A stretch of 62,496 nucleotides of DNA from Ruminococcus sp. (GTDB lineage: Bacteria; Bacillota; Clostridia; Oscillospirales; Acutalibacteraceae). The stretch is taken from positions 139,073-201,568 of the forward strand of contig DPHV01000031.1 in assembly GCA_003521625.1 (NCBI GenBank), read 5' to 3'. The position numbers and the translations under genes are program-made. The first letter of the stretch is position 1. Every line of letters begins with the position of its first letter. Positions 39,824 through 47,925 of this stretch are shown here, piece by piece. The notes below the pieces were generated by a model. The model was not told the origin of the DNA. It did no database searches and worked only from the letters and a program-made list of their open reading frames with translations.

Positions 39824-41283
39824 TGGCGACCGTAACATATATTCGTGAGTCAAAGCAATCAATTAGTGCGATGAAAGGTGTAATTGATTACTGCTGTCAG
39901 GATAAAAAAGTCTATGATAAAATTTCAAATCAAAGACTTGTCAGCGGAATTAATTGTGACGGTGAAAATGCATTCAAAGAGTTTATGACTACTAAAAAGT
40001 CATACGGTAAAGCTGACGGAATAAATTTCTATCAGTACGTTCAATCCTTCTCACCCGAAGAAAATATTACTCCTAAGAAGGCTCACGAAGTAGCTTTAGA
40101 GTTTGCAAAGAAAGCGTGGCAGGGATATGAAGTTTTAGTTGCAACACATTGTGATGCACAGCATATTCATTCACACTTCGTAATCAACTCTGTTAGTTTT
40201 GAGAACGGTAAAAAGCTTCGGCAGAATCCAAACACACTCAAATCATTACGAGCCTTGAGTGATGAAATCTGCAGACATCATAATCTTTCAACTCTTGACC
40301 CATACAACAAGGACGGTATGAAAATCTCAACAAGAGAATACCGCACTGCAGTCAAAGGTCAAAGTTGGAAATTCAAACTGATGAATGACATAGACAAAGC
40401 TATGAACATAAGCGGAAGCAAAGAAGATTTCATAAACGCAATGTCAATTATGGGTTACTCGGTAACCTGGACAGATGACAGGAAATACATCACCTATCAA
40501 TGTCCCAACAAAATGAAATGCAGAGATATAAAACTGCACAATGGTAAATATTTGAAAGGAAGCATGGAAAATGAATTCAGATACAGGCAAGAACAATATT
40601 TTGGAAAGCCTCAAGCAGAGGAACAGCAATTCACTTACTGCGATAGAACTGCTCTCAGAAGAAACGAAAGTAATTTCGATTCCGTCACAGGTCAGAGAGG
40701 AAGAACTCAATCTGTTGAGAACGGCAATAACATTTCAGCCGGAGCTGTACAACCGAATTTCAAACATTCCAAATACAGAACAGATGACAGATTATCTGAA
40801 ACAGATTTTAGAAATCGAACAGGAGTATATGGAAACAAGTTTGAAGAATTGTCAGACGGAGCTGAAGAAAGTTTCGGAACAGACTCTGAAAGAAATCAAG
40901 TCGGTGCAAACGCAGATGACCGAATCTATCCAACAGGCTGGGAAGAGTCAAGAAGAGTTTTTGAACAATACCTTGCTGCAAGGTCAGGAGTTGGAATCGG
41001 TAATAGCCTCACAAGTGAAGAAGTCAACTCTAATGACAACCTTAAAATGGATAGCAATAACCATAATCTCCTCGGCAGTATCAACTCTCTTGCTGAATCA
41101 CTTTCTCGGATAATCGATGATGAATCGGAAGATGAAGAAGAACGCAGAAAGAGAATTGTAGCCGAGCAAAACGGAAGTGATATTGGTATGTTACTTGGAC
41201 TTACAGTAGGTATGATTGCAGGTGCAATATCAAAAGAAGAAAATATTGAATATGAAGATGAAGGTTTTAATATAAACCTGTAA
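39823..41283 (+). CDS. MOBP-type relaxase
   Basis: Nicks oriT and leads the DNA strand during mobilization. The N-terminal 240 residues are the relaxase domain with the His cluster THCDAQHIHSHFV (H109, H114, H116, H118). Residues about 250-420 are a low-complexity, disordered-looking linker that is overprinted by a second gene in another frame. A hydrophobic GMLLGLTVGMIAGAI lies near the C-terminus. It is coupled to mobC. Confidence 0.9.
   Translation: MATVTYIRESKQSISAMKGVIDYCCQDKKVYDKISNQRLVSGINCDGENAFKEFMTTKKSYGKADGINFYQYVQSFSPEENITPKKAHEVALEFAKKAWQGYEVLVATHCDAQHIHSHFVINSVSFENGKKLRQNPNTLKSLRALSDEICRHHNLSTLDPYNKDGMKISTREYRTAVKGQSWKFKLMNDIDKAMNISGSKEDFINAMSIMGYSVTWTDDRKYITYQCPNKMKCRDIKLHNGKYLKGSMENEFRYRQEQYFGKPQAEEQQFTYCDRTALRRNESNFDSVTGQRGRTQSVENGNNISAGAVQPNFKHSKYRTDDRLSETDFRNRTGVYGNKFEELSDGAEESFGTDSERNQVGANADDRIYPTGWEESRRVFEQYLAARSGVGIGNSLTSEEVNSNDNLKMDSNNHNLLGSINSLAESLSRIIDDESEDEEERRKRIVAEQNGSDIGMLLGLTVGMIAGAISKEENIEYEDEGFNINL
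40571..41113 (+). CDS. Overprinted MobB-like coiled-coil membrane protein
   Basis: A 180-residue frame lies wholly inside the relaxase gene. It has a polar helical N-terminus, a Gln/Glu-rich coiled coil (about 85-150) and a clear C-terminal membrane segment (LKWIAITIISSAVSTLLLNH, 158-177). AAAGGAAG is about eight bases before ATG 40571. ColE1-type plasmids also encode MobB inside mobA, with the same coiled-coil/TM plan. The relaxase frame here is of low complexity, as expected for overprinting. Confidence 0.7.
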   Translation: MNSDTGKNNILESLKQRNSNSLTAIELLSEETKVISIPSQVREEELNLLRTAITFQPELYNRISNIPNTEQMTDYLKQILEIEQEYMETSLKNCQTELKKVSEQTLKEIKSVQTQMTESIQQAGKSQEEFLNNTLLQGQELESVIASQVKKSTLMTTLKWIAITIISSAVSTLLLNHFLG

Positions 41284-41390
41284 ACTTGATTAAGAAAAGA
41301 GGATTTTATTATGCATAAATTTAGTATTAAAATTTCAGTGGTAAAGGAGTGATGGTGGAAAAATAATTAAGCGTTTAGTTGTGTTGTCTT

Positions 41391-41561
41391 ATGGCACGCA
41401 AAGAAAATCCTATTATTGTTGAATCTGTTGAATTTGATTATGTAGGAGCGGATGAACAGTTTAATACTTTTCTGAAAAGTATAATCAAAGATTACCTTAC
41501 AGAAAATCATCTGTTGCCTGATGATTATGATGATAAAATTAATTCCAAAAAGTCAGCATAA
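41391..41561 (+). CDS. Small acidic protein preceding the recombinase
   Basis: 56 residues (MARKENPIIVESVEFDYV start), acidic, no recognised domain. It lies between the relaxase and the serine recombinase in the same direction. The ribosome-binding site is weak. A role in recombination control is possible but unsupported. Confidence 0.45.
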   Translation: MARKENPIIVESVEFDYVGADEQFNTFLKSIIKDYLTENHLLPDDYDDKINSKKSA

Positions 41562-41654
41562 TAGCTGGATATTAGAAACAAGTTGTGATATGTTGTGGTT
41601 GCACCGAGGTGGTGTGACCACAACATTCAGATAACAAACGAGAGGAGAATGATT

Positions 41655-43265
41655 ATGAAGGTGTGGTTGTATTACAGGCTGTCAAGAGATGAAGATGCTG
41701 AGCTCAATTCTCTTAACAATCAACGAAACATTTTAGTAGAATATGCAAATGCAAATAATCACGAAATCGTGGGCGAGTCCTTCGATGATAATGTAAGTGG
41801 TATGCACTTCAATCGTGAGGGTATCAGCAAAATCTATGAACAGGTTGAAAACAAAGCGATTGAAGCAATCATCGTGAAAGACTTATCCCGACTCGGCAGA
41901 CACAGAACGCAGACGGCGATGTTTATTGATTACCTTCGTGAACACGATGTCAGAGTGCTTTCTGTTACAGAAAACATTGACACAAGCAATGAAGATGATG
42001 ACCTGATGATAGGCTTCAAGGGGATTTTCAACGATATGTACGCTCGTGATATTTCAAAGAAAATCCGTGCAGGCTACAAGCAGAAACAGAAAAACGGAAT
42101 TGTGATTACAGTACCGCTTGGATATTTTAAGGATAAGAACACCAATGAAATTTTAATAGTCGAGGAAGAAGCGGAGATTGTCAGAAAGATATATGACCTC
42201 TACCTATCAGGCTATGGCTTAAAAGCAATAGCTAAAAAGCTGAATGATGAGGGCATAAAATCACCGCAGTATTATCAAAACAAAATGTATAACAAGAAAC
42301 TGCCTTTCAATAAGCCCGAAATTACTGGCAGGTACTTATGGGTAAACACAACGGTAAAACGGATTTTGCAGAATGAGTTTTACATAGGAACAGTTACCTG
42401 TCACAAGACCTATACCAGTAAGATTAATCATATCAGAAAGGCTTTGCCTGAGGAAGAACAATTTAAACACGTAAATTTTGCACCTGCCATTATCTCAAAG
42501 GAGAAATGGGAACAGGTGCAATTTTTATTATCTTCAAAGCGTAATAATAATGTCCGAGCAAGCGCAAGTAATCCCTGCCACCGATACACAGGACTGATAG
42601 AATGTGGTGACTGCGGTTGCACATTCGTATGCAAAAAGCGTAAGTGGAAAGATAAACCCGAACGCATCGAATACAACTGCAACGGCTATCATCGCTATGG
42701 TAAGGAACACTGCACGGCACATAGGATCGATGAGGAGTATTTGGATAAGCTGATTTATGATGAGCTTATGTCAATCAAGGATGAAGCGCTTGCAAATTAC
42801 AAATCAATAGAATCGGATGTCAAGAAATGGATGAGCAATAAAAACTCTGTAAACAATAAACTAAAACAGCTTAATACAAACCTTGACCAGCGTAAATCTG
42901 ACCAAAAGGAAATCTTACTTGAGAGAATCAGGGGTAGGGAACACGCTGATATCTACACAGAAATGCTTGAAAAATGTGAGTCGGATATTCAAAAGCTTGA
43001 ATATGAAATCAAGTCTATTCAAGATTACAATTCCGCTATCAAAAAGCGAAAAGCAGAAATGAAAGACAGTGTTGAAATCATCGAGGAAATTGTCAAGGAA
43101 GGAGCAATCAGCGACGCAAACCTTAGACTACTTGTGAATAAAATAATTATCTTCGAAAAAGACAAAAAGCTGAGTATCAAAATCAAGTTAAATGCAAAAT
43201 TTCAACGACATAAGGATTGTTATGATGAAAACGGTAACTTAACAGAAAAGGCGTTTATCACATAA
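41655..43265 (+). CDS. Large serine recombinase (integrase/excisionase)
   Basis: 537 residues. The resolvase domain has catalytic Ser10 in YYRLSRDED and DLSRLGRHRTQTAMFIDY. A recombinase domain follows (about 155-290), then a zinc ribbon beginning CGDCGCTFVC, and a long coiled coil near the C-terminus. It is the only integrase seen in the element, so it likely catalyses insertion at tRNA-Leu. GAGGAG eight bases before ATG 41655 fixes the start. Its 3' end is duplicated as a scar at 22892. Confidence 0.93.
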   Translation: MKVWLYYRLSRDEDAELNSLNNQRNILVEYANANNHEIVGESFDDNVSGMHFNREGISKIYEQVENKAIEAIIVKDLSRLGRHRTQTAMFIDYLREHDVRVLSVTENIDTSNEDDDLMIGFKGIFNDMYARDISKKIRAGYKQKQKNGIVITVPLGYFKDKNTNEILIVEEEAEIVRKIYDLYLSGYGLKAIAKKLNDEGIKSPQYYQNKMYNKKLPFNKPEITGRYLWVNTTVKRILQNEFYIGTVTCHKTYTSKINHIRKALPEEEQFKHVNFAPAIISKEKWEQVQFLLSSKRNNNVRASASNPCHRYTGLIECGDCGCTFVCKKRKWKDKPERIEYNCNGYHRYGKEHCTAHRIDEEYLDKLIYDELMSIKDEALANYKSIESDVKKWMSNKNSVNNKLKQLNTNLDQRKSDQKEILLERIRGREHADIYTEMLEKCESDIQKLEYEIKSIQDYNSAIKKRKAEMKDSVEIIEEIVKEGAISDANLRLLVNKIIIFEKDKKLSIKIKLNAKFQRHKDCYDENGNLTEKAFIT

Positions 43266-43271
43266 GAAAGT

Positions 43272-43316
43272 CATACACACTAAATTTGAGAAAAAGTGTG
43301 TATGTCTTAATTTTGT
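43272..43316 (+). terminator. Terminator of the recombinase gene
   Basis: Ten-bp stem CATACACACT/AGTGTGTATG (43272-43281 with 43295-43304), then T-rich sequence. The same hairpin follows the recombinase tail scar at 22963-22998. Confidence 0.8.
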
Positions 43317-43384
43317 GTTTAAAAATGTAAAAAATAATGATATAATGTATAATGTAAACTATATGAGAAAGGGAATTTAGAGAT

Positions 43385-44962
43385 ATGGAGGAAATGAATA
43401 TAAAAAAACCGGTTGATTGGCCGGTAAGTCAACGTGAGGCAAATTTAGAAAACATTTATTGTGCTATTGTTTCTTTTATTAATGAACCAACATATAAGTC
43501 TAAAGAAATACTTTTTTCACTTGTTACTCAATCTGATTTGAACGAAATTAATAATACTGGTGAAGTAAGATATACTAAGTATGAAGTTGCATTAATTAAT
43601 TCAATATATACATATGCAGCAGCATTAAGTTGTGACAGTATAAAGGTTTATTTATATAGATTTCTTGCGCTTACAGTATCTAATCATAAGATGATGTATT
43701 ATATTTACAAAGAAATGGGGATAGAGATTTTAGGGATGACATCCTCCTTGATTATTGAAGAATATTTAGGTTTACATCCTGCCTTAAGAATATTTTATCT
43801 TTCTTATACAAAATTCAACTACGAAAAAAATCAACCCTTATGTGAGTCAATCATAGAATTTATAAATGATAGCGTGAGTGAAATAGAAAATAGCGAAATA
43901 GAAACACGTGGTGAAACTATTTTTAATCTAGCACATTCTTATATATTAATGGTAAAAGATTTATCAACCTGTAAATCCTCCAAATTATTTCGTGAGGTAT
44001 GCTTTACAAGAGAAGAATTAATTAAATTATTTAAAGTAGAATCAAAATTAATTGATTTATCAAATCAAAAACCATACGAACGTCCACTTAGGAGCGTGAT
44101 TCTTTTATCTATTAGAAATTGGATTATGAGATCTAGAAATGATTACAACGAAGGGTATTTTTATAAGTGCATAAGTGATGAAAATGCTGAGTTGGCTTTA
44201 AGTAATCACGAAGTTTGGATGAAAAAAATTGAAAAACTAAATGATCCTAGAGAAATGCAGATACTTACTGAATTAATTGCAAAAAACGACTGGGCAGAAT
44301 ATGATTGGGCGAAGAATATACAAATAAATATTCCGAAAAACCACTTTGTCTGTTCATATACCAAAACATTACCTAATGAGTCTATGAAACTAGAGTATGG
44401 TAGTAATGTTTTTGGATATAAAAATGATCGAATATCAGATGTTTTGACACCAATTGAATTATATAATAAACATGTATTGTTTGGAAATGTTTTATTCTAT
44501 GATGTTATATATTCTAAAGATGAAGCAAAGAAAGAATTAAAATATTTGTGTAATATAATTAATTTATTCAGTTTTGATGAAACTCAAAAAAATAAATTCT
44601 TGAATGAAATAATGCAATATTGGTATCTTTCTTTTAAAGACGAAAACTGGAAAGATGAGAATGAAAGGAGATATCATATTGTTCTGCATGGAAACAGAGC
44701 ATGTTTAGAAAGTAGGATTGATGGAGATTTCTATAAATGCAAAACCTCTTTATATTTATATCCAGATTTTCTATTTGGTTCAGAAAAAATAAAAGATAAG
44801 ATAAGGTTAAACAGACAAGAAAAACTTAAATCAATTTCTACTAAAAACTATTTGCTTTGCAACAATTGTCTTCAATCAGATTTTGATTATAATAGTTTAG
44901 GCTCTCAAGAAAAGTGTAGAATTTGTGGGTCGACAGATACATCTTATATTGAAGTAATATAA
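43385..44962 (+). CDS. Unknown 525-aa cargo protein with C-terminal zinc ribbon
   Basis: I do not firmly recognise this protein. The N-terminal 230 residues are helical. The middle (GYFYKCISDENAELALSN, then EKLNDPREMQ, then HFVCSYTKTLPNESMKLEYG, then HVLFGNVLFYDVIY) resembles the layout of DUF2971 proteins by eye. The C-terminus has CNNC and CRIC 19 residues apart, a zinc ribbon. Codon use is very AT-rich. The gene lies between the recombinase terminator and the end hairpin, a slot that is empty in the older scar at 22.9 kb. It is therefore inserted cargo, possibly defence-related. Confidence 0.75.
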   Translation: MEEMNIKKPVDWPVSQREANLENIYCAIVSFINEPTYKSKEILFSLVTQSDLNEINNTGEVRYTKYEVALINSIYTYAAALSCDSIKVYLYRFLALTVSNHKMMYYIYKEMGIEILGMTSSLIIEEYLGLHPALRIFYLSYTKFNYEKNQPLCESIIEFINDSVSEIENSEIETRGETIFNLAHSYILMVKDLSTCKSSKLFREVCFTREELIKLFKVESKLIDLSNQKPYERPLRSVILLSIRNWIMRSRNDYNEGYFYKCISDENAELALSNHEVWMKKIEKLNDPREMQILTELIAKNDWAEYDWAKNIQINIPKNHFVCSYTKTLPNESMKLEYGSNVFGYKNDRISDVLTPIELYNKHVLFGNVLFYDVIYSKDEAKKELKYLCNIINLFSFDETQKNKFLNEIMQYWYLSFKDENWKDENERRYHIVLHGNRACLESRIDGDFYKCKTSLYLYPDFLFGSEKIKDKIRLNRQEKLKSISTKNYLLCNNCLQSDFDYNSLGSQEKCRICGSTDTSYIEVI

Positions 44963-45086
44963 GAATAAATCATTCATTTTGATTTGATAATTGAAGAACT
45001 TAAAGTATCACTGTATGATATATAAGACGATTAAAACTAAATATGTTGTTTGAAATATAAGAAAATACATTGTCAGAGATTATATA

Positions 45087-45201
45087 TTGGCAGACGCATA
45101 ACATTAGTGATTTTCAATTTAGTAATTATAGCTAAATTGAAGTGTGATGATTTGTAAAATATAAACAACAAAATCATCACCTTATCTTATGCGTCTGCCA
45201 A
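45087..45201. repeat. 115-bp palindrome-bounded module, right copy
   Basis: Fifteen-bp perfect terminal inverted repeat TTGGCAGACGCATAA / TTATGCGTCTGCCAA (45087-45101, 45187-45201), with internal hairpins (TCAATTTAG...CTAAATTGA and GATGATTT...AAATCATC). It has the same length and order as 23034-23148 at roughly 90% identity by eye, and sits about 50 bases inside the attachment repeat in both places. Confidence 0.88.
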
Positions 45202-45224
45202 CTTTATTTTTGTTCAAAAACAAG

Positions 45225-45250
45225 AAAAAGCCCGATAAATCGAGCTTTTT
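45225..45250 (-). terminator. Terminator of tRNA-Leu
   Basis: Hairpin with AAAGC...GCTTT arms directly after the CCA end of the tRNA on the minus strand, with a T-run. The left attachment site keeps a copy (23172-23199). Confidence 0.75.
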
Positions 45251-45306
45251 AGGGTGGTGCGGGCGACAGGACTTGAACCTGCACATCGGTTGACACTAGA
45301 ACCTAA
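45251..45306. repeat. attR: 56-bp direct repeat within tRNA-Leu
   Basis: Identical to 23200-23255. It covers the 3' half of the tRNA gene from five bases beyond the CCA to the anticodon loop. The element therefore keeps the tRNA whole. Confidence 0.93.
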
Positions 45307-45339
45307 ATCTAGCGCGTCTGCCAATTCCGCCACGCCCGC
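45255..45339 (-). tRNA. tRNA-Leu (anticodon UAG)
   Basis: 85 bases including an encoded CCA. Acceptor stem GCGGGCG / CGCCCGC, D-loop GGCAGACGC, anticodon stem CTAGA/TCTAG around the loop TTTAGGT (anticodon TAG), a type II long variable arm, and T-loop GGTTCAAGTCC. It reads CUN leucine codons. It is the insertion target of the 22-kb element and remains intact. Confidence 0.96.
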
Positions 45340-45362
45340 ATGTATTTTTGATTGCAAGTGTT

Positions 45363-45391
45363 ATTATACATAAAATAATCGGTTTTGTCAA
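45363..45391 (-). promoter_or_regulatory. Consensus promoter of tRNA-Leu
   Basis: Minus strand -35 TTGACA (45386-45391), 17-bp spacer, -10 TATAAT (45363-45368), 24 bases before the tRNA 5' end. It is a perfect sigma-A match, fitting a stable RNA gene. Confidence 0.9.
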
Positions 45392-45449
45392 TAAAAACAA
45401 ATTGCCCATAATCTTGTAAAATGTTATCTGATATTTTACAAAACGATGA

Positions 45450-45478
45450 TTGAAATTACTCCCTACATAATATATAAT
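45450..45478 (+). promoter_or_regulatory. Promoter of pyk
   Basis: -35 TTGAAA (45450-45455), 17-bp spacer, -10 TATAAT (45473-45478), 61 bases before the pyk start. Confidence 0.7.
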
Positions 45479-45539
45479 TTAATTAGTATAGGAAATTATA
45501 ATATTCGGAACAAACTCTATACGAAGGGACGTAATTTCA

Positions 45540-46982
45540 ATGAGGAAAACAAAAATTGTATGTACTATCGGTCCGGCGTGTAACACAAAGGAAATGCTCC
45601 TTAATATGATTGACGCAGGAATGAACGTTGCAAGAGTAAATATGTCGCACGGCACATATGACGAGCTTGAAAAGCTTTTTGCAACAATAAAGGAAGCAAT
45701 CCGTGAAAGCGGAAAGAATGTTTCAATTCTTCTTGATACCAAAGGTCCCGAGGTAAGGGTTGGTACTTTTAAGGACGGCGGAGCAAAGCTTGAGGAGGGC
45801 AAAACCTTTTCGCTGTTAAAGGAATGTGAACAGGGTGACGAAAACGGCGTAGCACTTTCGTTCCCAAAACTTGTTGACCTTTTCTATGCTGAAAGTGCAA
45901 AGGCAGTCGGCAGAGAGCTTTTGCTTGACGACGGTATTATTTCGCTTGTGGTAAAAGAGGTTAAAGAGGACAGAATTGTCTGCATCGTCAACAAGGGCGG
46001 TACACTCAAAAACCGCAAGAGCATAAATATCCCCGGCTACTACATCAATATGCCCTATGTCAGCGCACAGGACAGAAAGGATATTGAGTTTGGTCTTACG
46101 CACGGCGCAAACGTTGTAGCGGCTTCGTTTGTCCGTACACACGAGGACGTAAGAACCCTAAGAGATTTTATCGACAGCATCGGTTTTGAATACGTTGAGA
46201 TTATCGCAAAGATTGAAAATCAGAGCGGCGTTGACGATATGGACGCAATTATGGATTACGCAGACGGAATTATGGTAGCCAGAGGCGATATGGGCGTTGA
46301 AATTCCGTTTATCAAGCTCCCCGAAATTCAGAAAACGCTTATCAGAAAATGCGTTGCAAGGGGTAAATATGTAATCACCGCAACACAGATGCTTGAGAGT
46401 ATGACTACTTCTCCACGTCCGACACGTGCCGAAATCAGCGACGTTGCAAACGCAGTTTACGACGGCACCAGCGCAGTAATGCTTTCGGCTGAGTCGGCGG
46501 CAGGCAAGTACCCCGTTGAAAGCGTAAAGGCTCTTGACGCTATCTGCACAGAGGCGGAGAATAACGGCGAGTTTACCGCACTTCACGAGTATATAGAGGC
46601 TCACTCGGTTAAGGATAAAAACGCAATCAGAGGAAGTATCTGCAAGGCGGCAAAAGAAATTGCGGCGGAAGTAGGCGCAAAGGCTATTATTGTTGAGAGT
46701 GCAACGGGCAGAGTTGCAAGGGCGATGGTTCATTTCAGGCCCGAAGTTCCTGTTATTGCCGTTGTTACCTCACAGCTTGTTTGCAGAAAGCTCTGCCTGA
46801 ACTGGGGCGTTACCGCTTTAATCGGCGAGGAAAAACGCACCTCGGACGCAATAACAAAGCAGGCTATGGAAAAGGCGTTAAGCACAGGACTTGTCCACAA
46901 GGGCGATACTGTTGTTGTACTTTCGTCAAACAGAACCTGCCCGACCTCAAGCACAGACTCACTTAACATAAGGATACTTTGA
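45540..46982 (+). CDS. pyk: Pyruvate kinase
   Basis: Converts PEP and ADP to pyruvate and ATP, the last glycolytic step. The 480-residue enzyme has TKIVCTIGPA at the N-terminus, NVARVNMSHG, LLDTKGPEVRVG, the catalytic Lys in VEIIAKIENQSGV, MVARGDMGVEIP, and TATQMLESM. There is no extra C-terminal PEP-utilising domain. aroK follows one base after the stop. Confidence 0.96.
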   Translation: MRKTKIVCTIGPACNTKEMLLNMIDAGMNVARVNMSHGTYDELEKLFATIKEAIRESGKNVSILLDTKGPEVRVGTFKDGGAKLEEGKTFSLLKECEQGDENGVALSFPKLVDLFYAESAKAVGRELLLDDGIISLVVKEVKEDRIVCIVNKGGTLKNRKSINIPGYYINMPYVSAQDRKDIEFGLTHGANVVAASFVRTHEDVRTLRDFIDSIGFEYVEIIAKIENQSGVDDMDAIMDYADGIMVARGDMGVEIPFIKLPEIQKTLIRKCVARGKYVITATQMLESMTTSPRPTRAEISDVANAVYDGTSAVMLSAESAAGKYPVESVKALDAICTEAENNGEFTALHEYIEAHSVKDKNAIRGSICKAAKEIAAEVGAKAIIVESATGRVARAMVHFRPEVPVIAVVTSQLVCRKLCLNWGVTALIGEEKRTSDAITKQAMEKALSTGLVHKGDTVVVLSSNRTCPTSSTDSLNIRIL

Positions 46983-46983
46983 T

Positions 46984-47502
46984 ATGGATAATATAATTTT
47001 AATCGGAATGCCCGGCTCGGGAAAAAGTACGCTCGGCGTACTGCTTGCAAAGGCGCTGGGATATTCCTTCACCGATACCGATTTAATAATCAGCCGTATT
47101 GCAGGCAAGCCCCTGCAAAAAATCCTTGACGAGGACGGACTCGACAGCTTTCTTGACATTGAAGAAAAGGTAGGAGCAGAGCTTGAATGTAACAGCACCG
47201 TAATTGCAACAGGCGGCTCAATGGTGCTTTCCGAAGAAGCAATGCAGAATTTAAAAGCACAGGGCAGTGTGCTTTACATAAATGTTCCGCTTGGTGAAAT
47301 CAAGCGCAGAGTAACGAATATAAAGACAAGGGGAATAGCATTTAAAAAGGGAGAAACTCTTGACGATGTTTACAAAGTAAGAGTACCCCTCTACGAAAAG
47401 TACGCTGATATTACGGTAGACTTTGTTGACTGCACAAACGGCGGAATAGAGGACACCGTTAATTTAATGGTTGAGAAGATAAAAAACGGAGATATTTTAT
47501 GA
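46984..47502 (+). CDS. aroK: Shikimate kinase
   Basis: Phosphorylates shikimate in aromatic amino-acid synthesis. 172 residues with Walker A GMPGSGKST (about 8-16), the Asp pair in FTDTDLII, and GGSMV. The lid region after IKTRGIAF is present. The substrate Arg seen in many shikimate kinases (FRxxE) is less clear here (SFLDIEEKV), so some caution is due. It is coupled to pyk and overlaps the next gene (ATGA). Confidence 0.82.
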   Translation: MDNIILIGMPGSGKSTLGVLLAKALGYSFTDTDLIISRIAGKPLQKILDEDGLDSFLDIEEKVGAELECNSTVIATGGSMVLSEEAMQNLKAQGSVLYINVPLGEIKRRVTNIKTRGIAFKKGETLDDVYKVRVPLYEKYADITVDFVDCTNGGIEDTVNLMVEKIKNGDIL

Positions 47503-47900
47503 GATTAGACGGGTTTGGTTTATTTGTCGATGATATGGGAACAATGATTAGATTTTATCGTGATGTGCTCGGCTTTGAAATCAAGGAAGCCGAAGATGCA
47601 GTGAACGTTTATCTGATAAAAGACGGAACGCTTTTTATGCTGTACGAAAGAAAAAACTTTGAAAAGATGACGAGCAGAAAGTATGAATATCTTAAAGGAT
47701 TAAACGGTCATTTTGAAATTGCGTTGTATGTAGATACTTTTGAAGAAGTTGATATTGAATTTGCAAAGGCAGTGTCAAAAGGAGCAACTCCTGTATTGGA
47801 ACCTACAGATGAACCGTGGGGGCAAAGAACCTGCTATATTGCAGACCCTGAAGGAAACTTAATTGAAATCGGCTCATTCAACAAACCGTTTGAGCGATAA
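47499..47900 (+). CDS. VOC/glyoxalase-family protein
   Basis: A 133-residue vicinal-oxygen-chelate protein with paired beta-alpha-beta units (DGFGLFVDDMGTMIRFYRDV at the start, ending GQRTCYIADPEGNLIEIGSF). The first His ligand of true glyoxalases is missing (FGLFV), while E at the end is present. It may bind a ligand rather than act as glyoxalase I. It overlaps aroK by four bases and is followed by a DUF1349 gene. Confidence 0.87.
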   Translation: MRLDGFGLFVDDMGTMIRFYRDVLGFEIKEAEDAVNVYLIKDGTLFMLYERKNFEKMTSRKYEYLKGLNGHFEIALYVDTFEEVDIEFAKAVSKGATPVLEPTDEPWGQRTCYIADPEGNLIEIGSFNKPFER

Positions 47901-47925
47901 ATCGGAATTTGTAGGAGAAAACGAA

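Larger units (their letters stand above)
23256..45306. mobile_element. 22-kb integrative mobilizable element in tRNA-Leu(UAG) with defence cargo
   Basis: Bounded by the 56-bp repeats. It encodes a large serine recombinase, a relaxase, MobC, a RepA-like ATPase and a sigma-like factor, but no type IV secretion genes. It is therefore mobilizable rather than self-conjugative. Base composition is visibly more AT-rich than the flanking core. Cargo includes CBASS, a type II RM pair, an acetyltransferase/Nudix/HAD run and an unknown zinc-ribbon protein. No tyrosine integrase was seen. Confidence 0.9.

Noticed and set aside
41595..41654. Upstream extension of the serine recombinase to 41595.
   Set aside because: The extra residues (MVAPRWCDHN) are not like resolvase N-termini, and the ribosome-binding site lies inside the extension, just before ATG 41655.
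46158..46733. A 191-codon minus-strand frame inside pyk.
   Set aside because: It is the antisense of a highly conserved glycolytic gene, has no ribosome-binding site and shows Cys/Asn-rich antisense composition.
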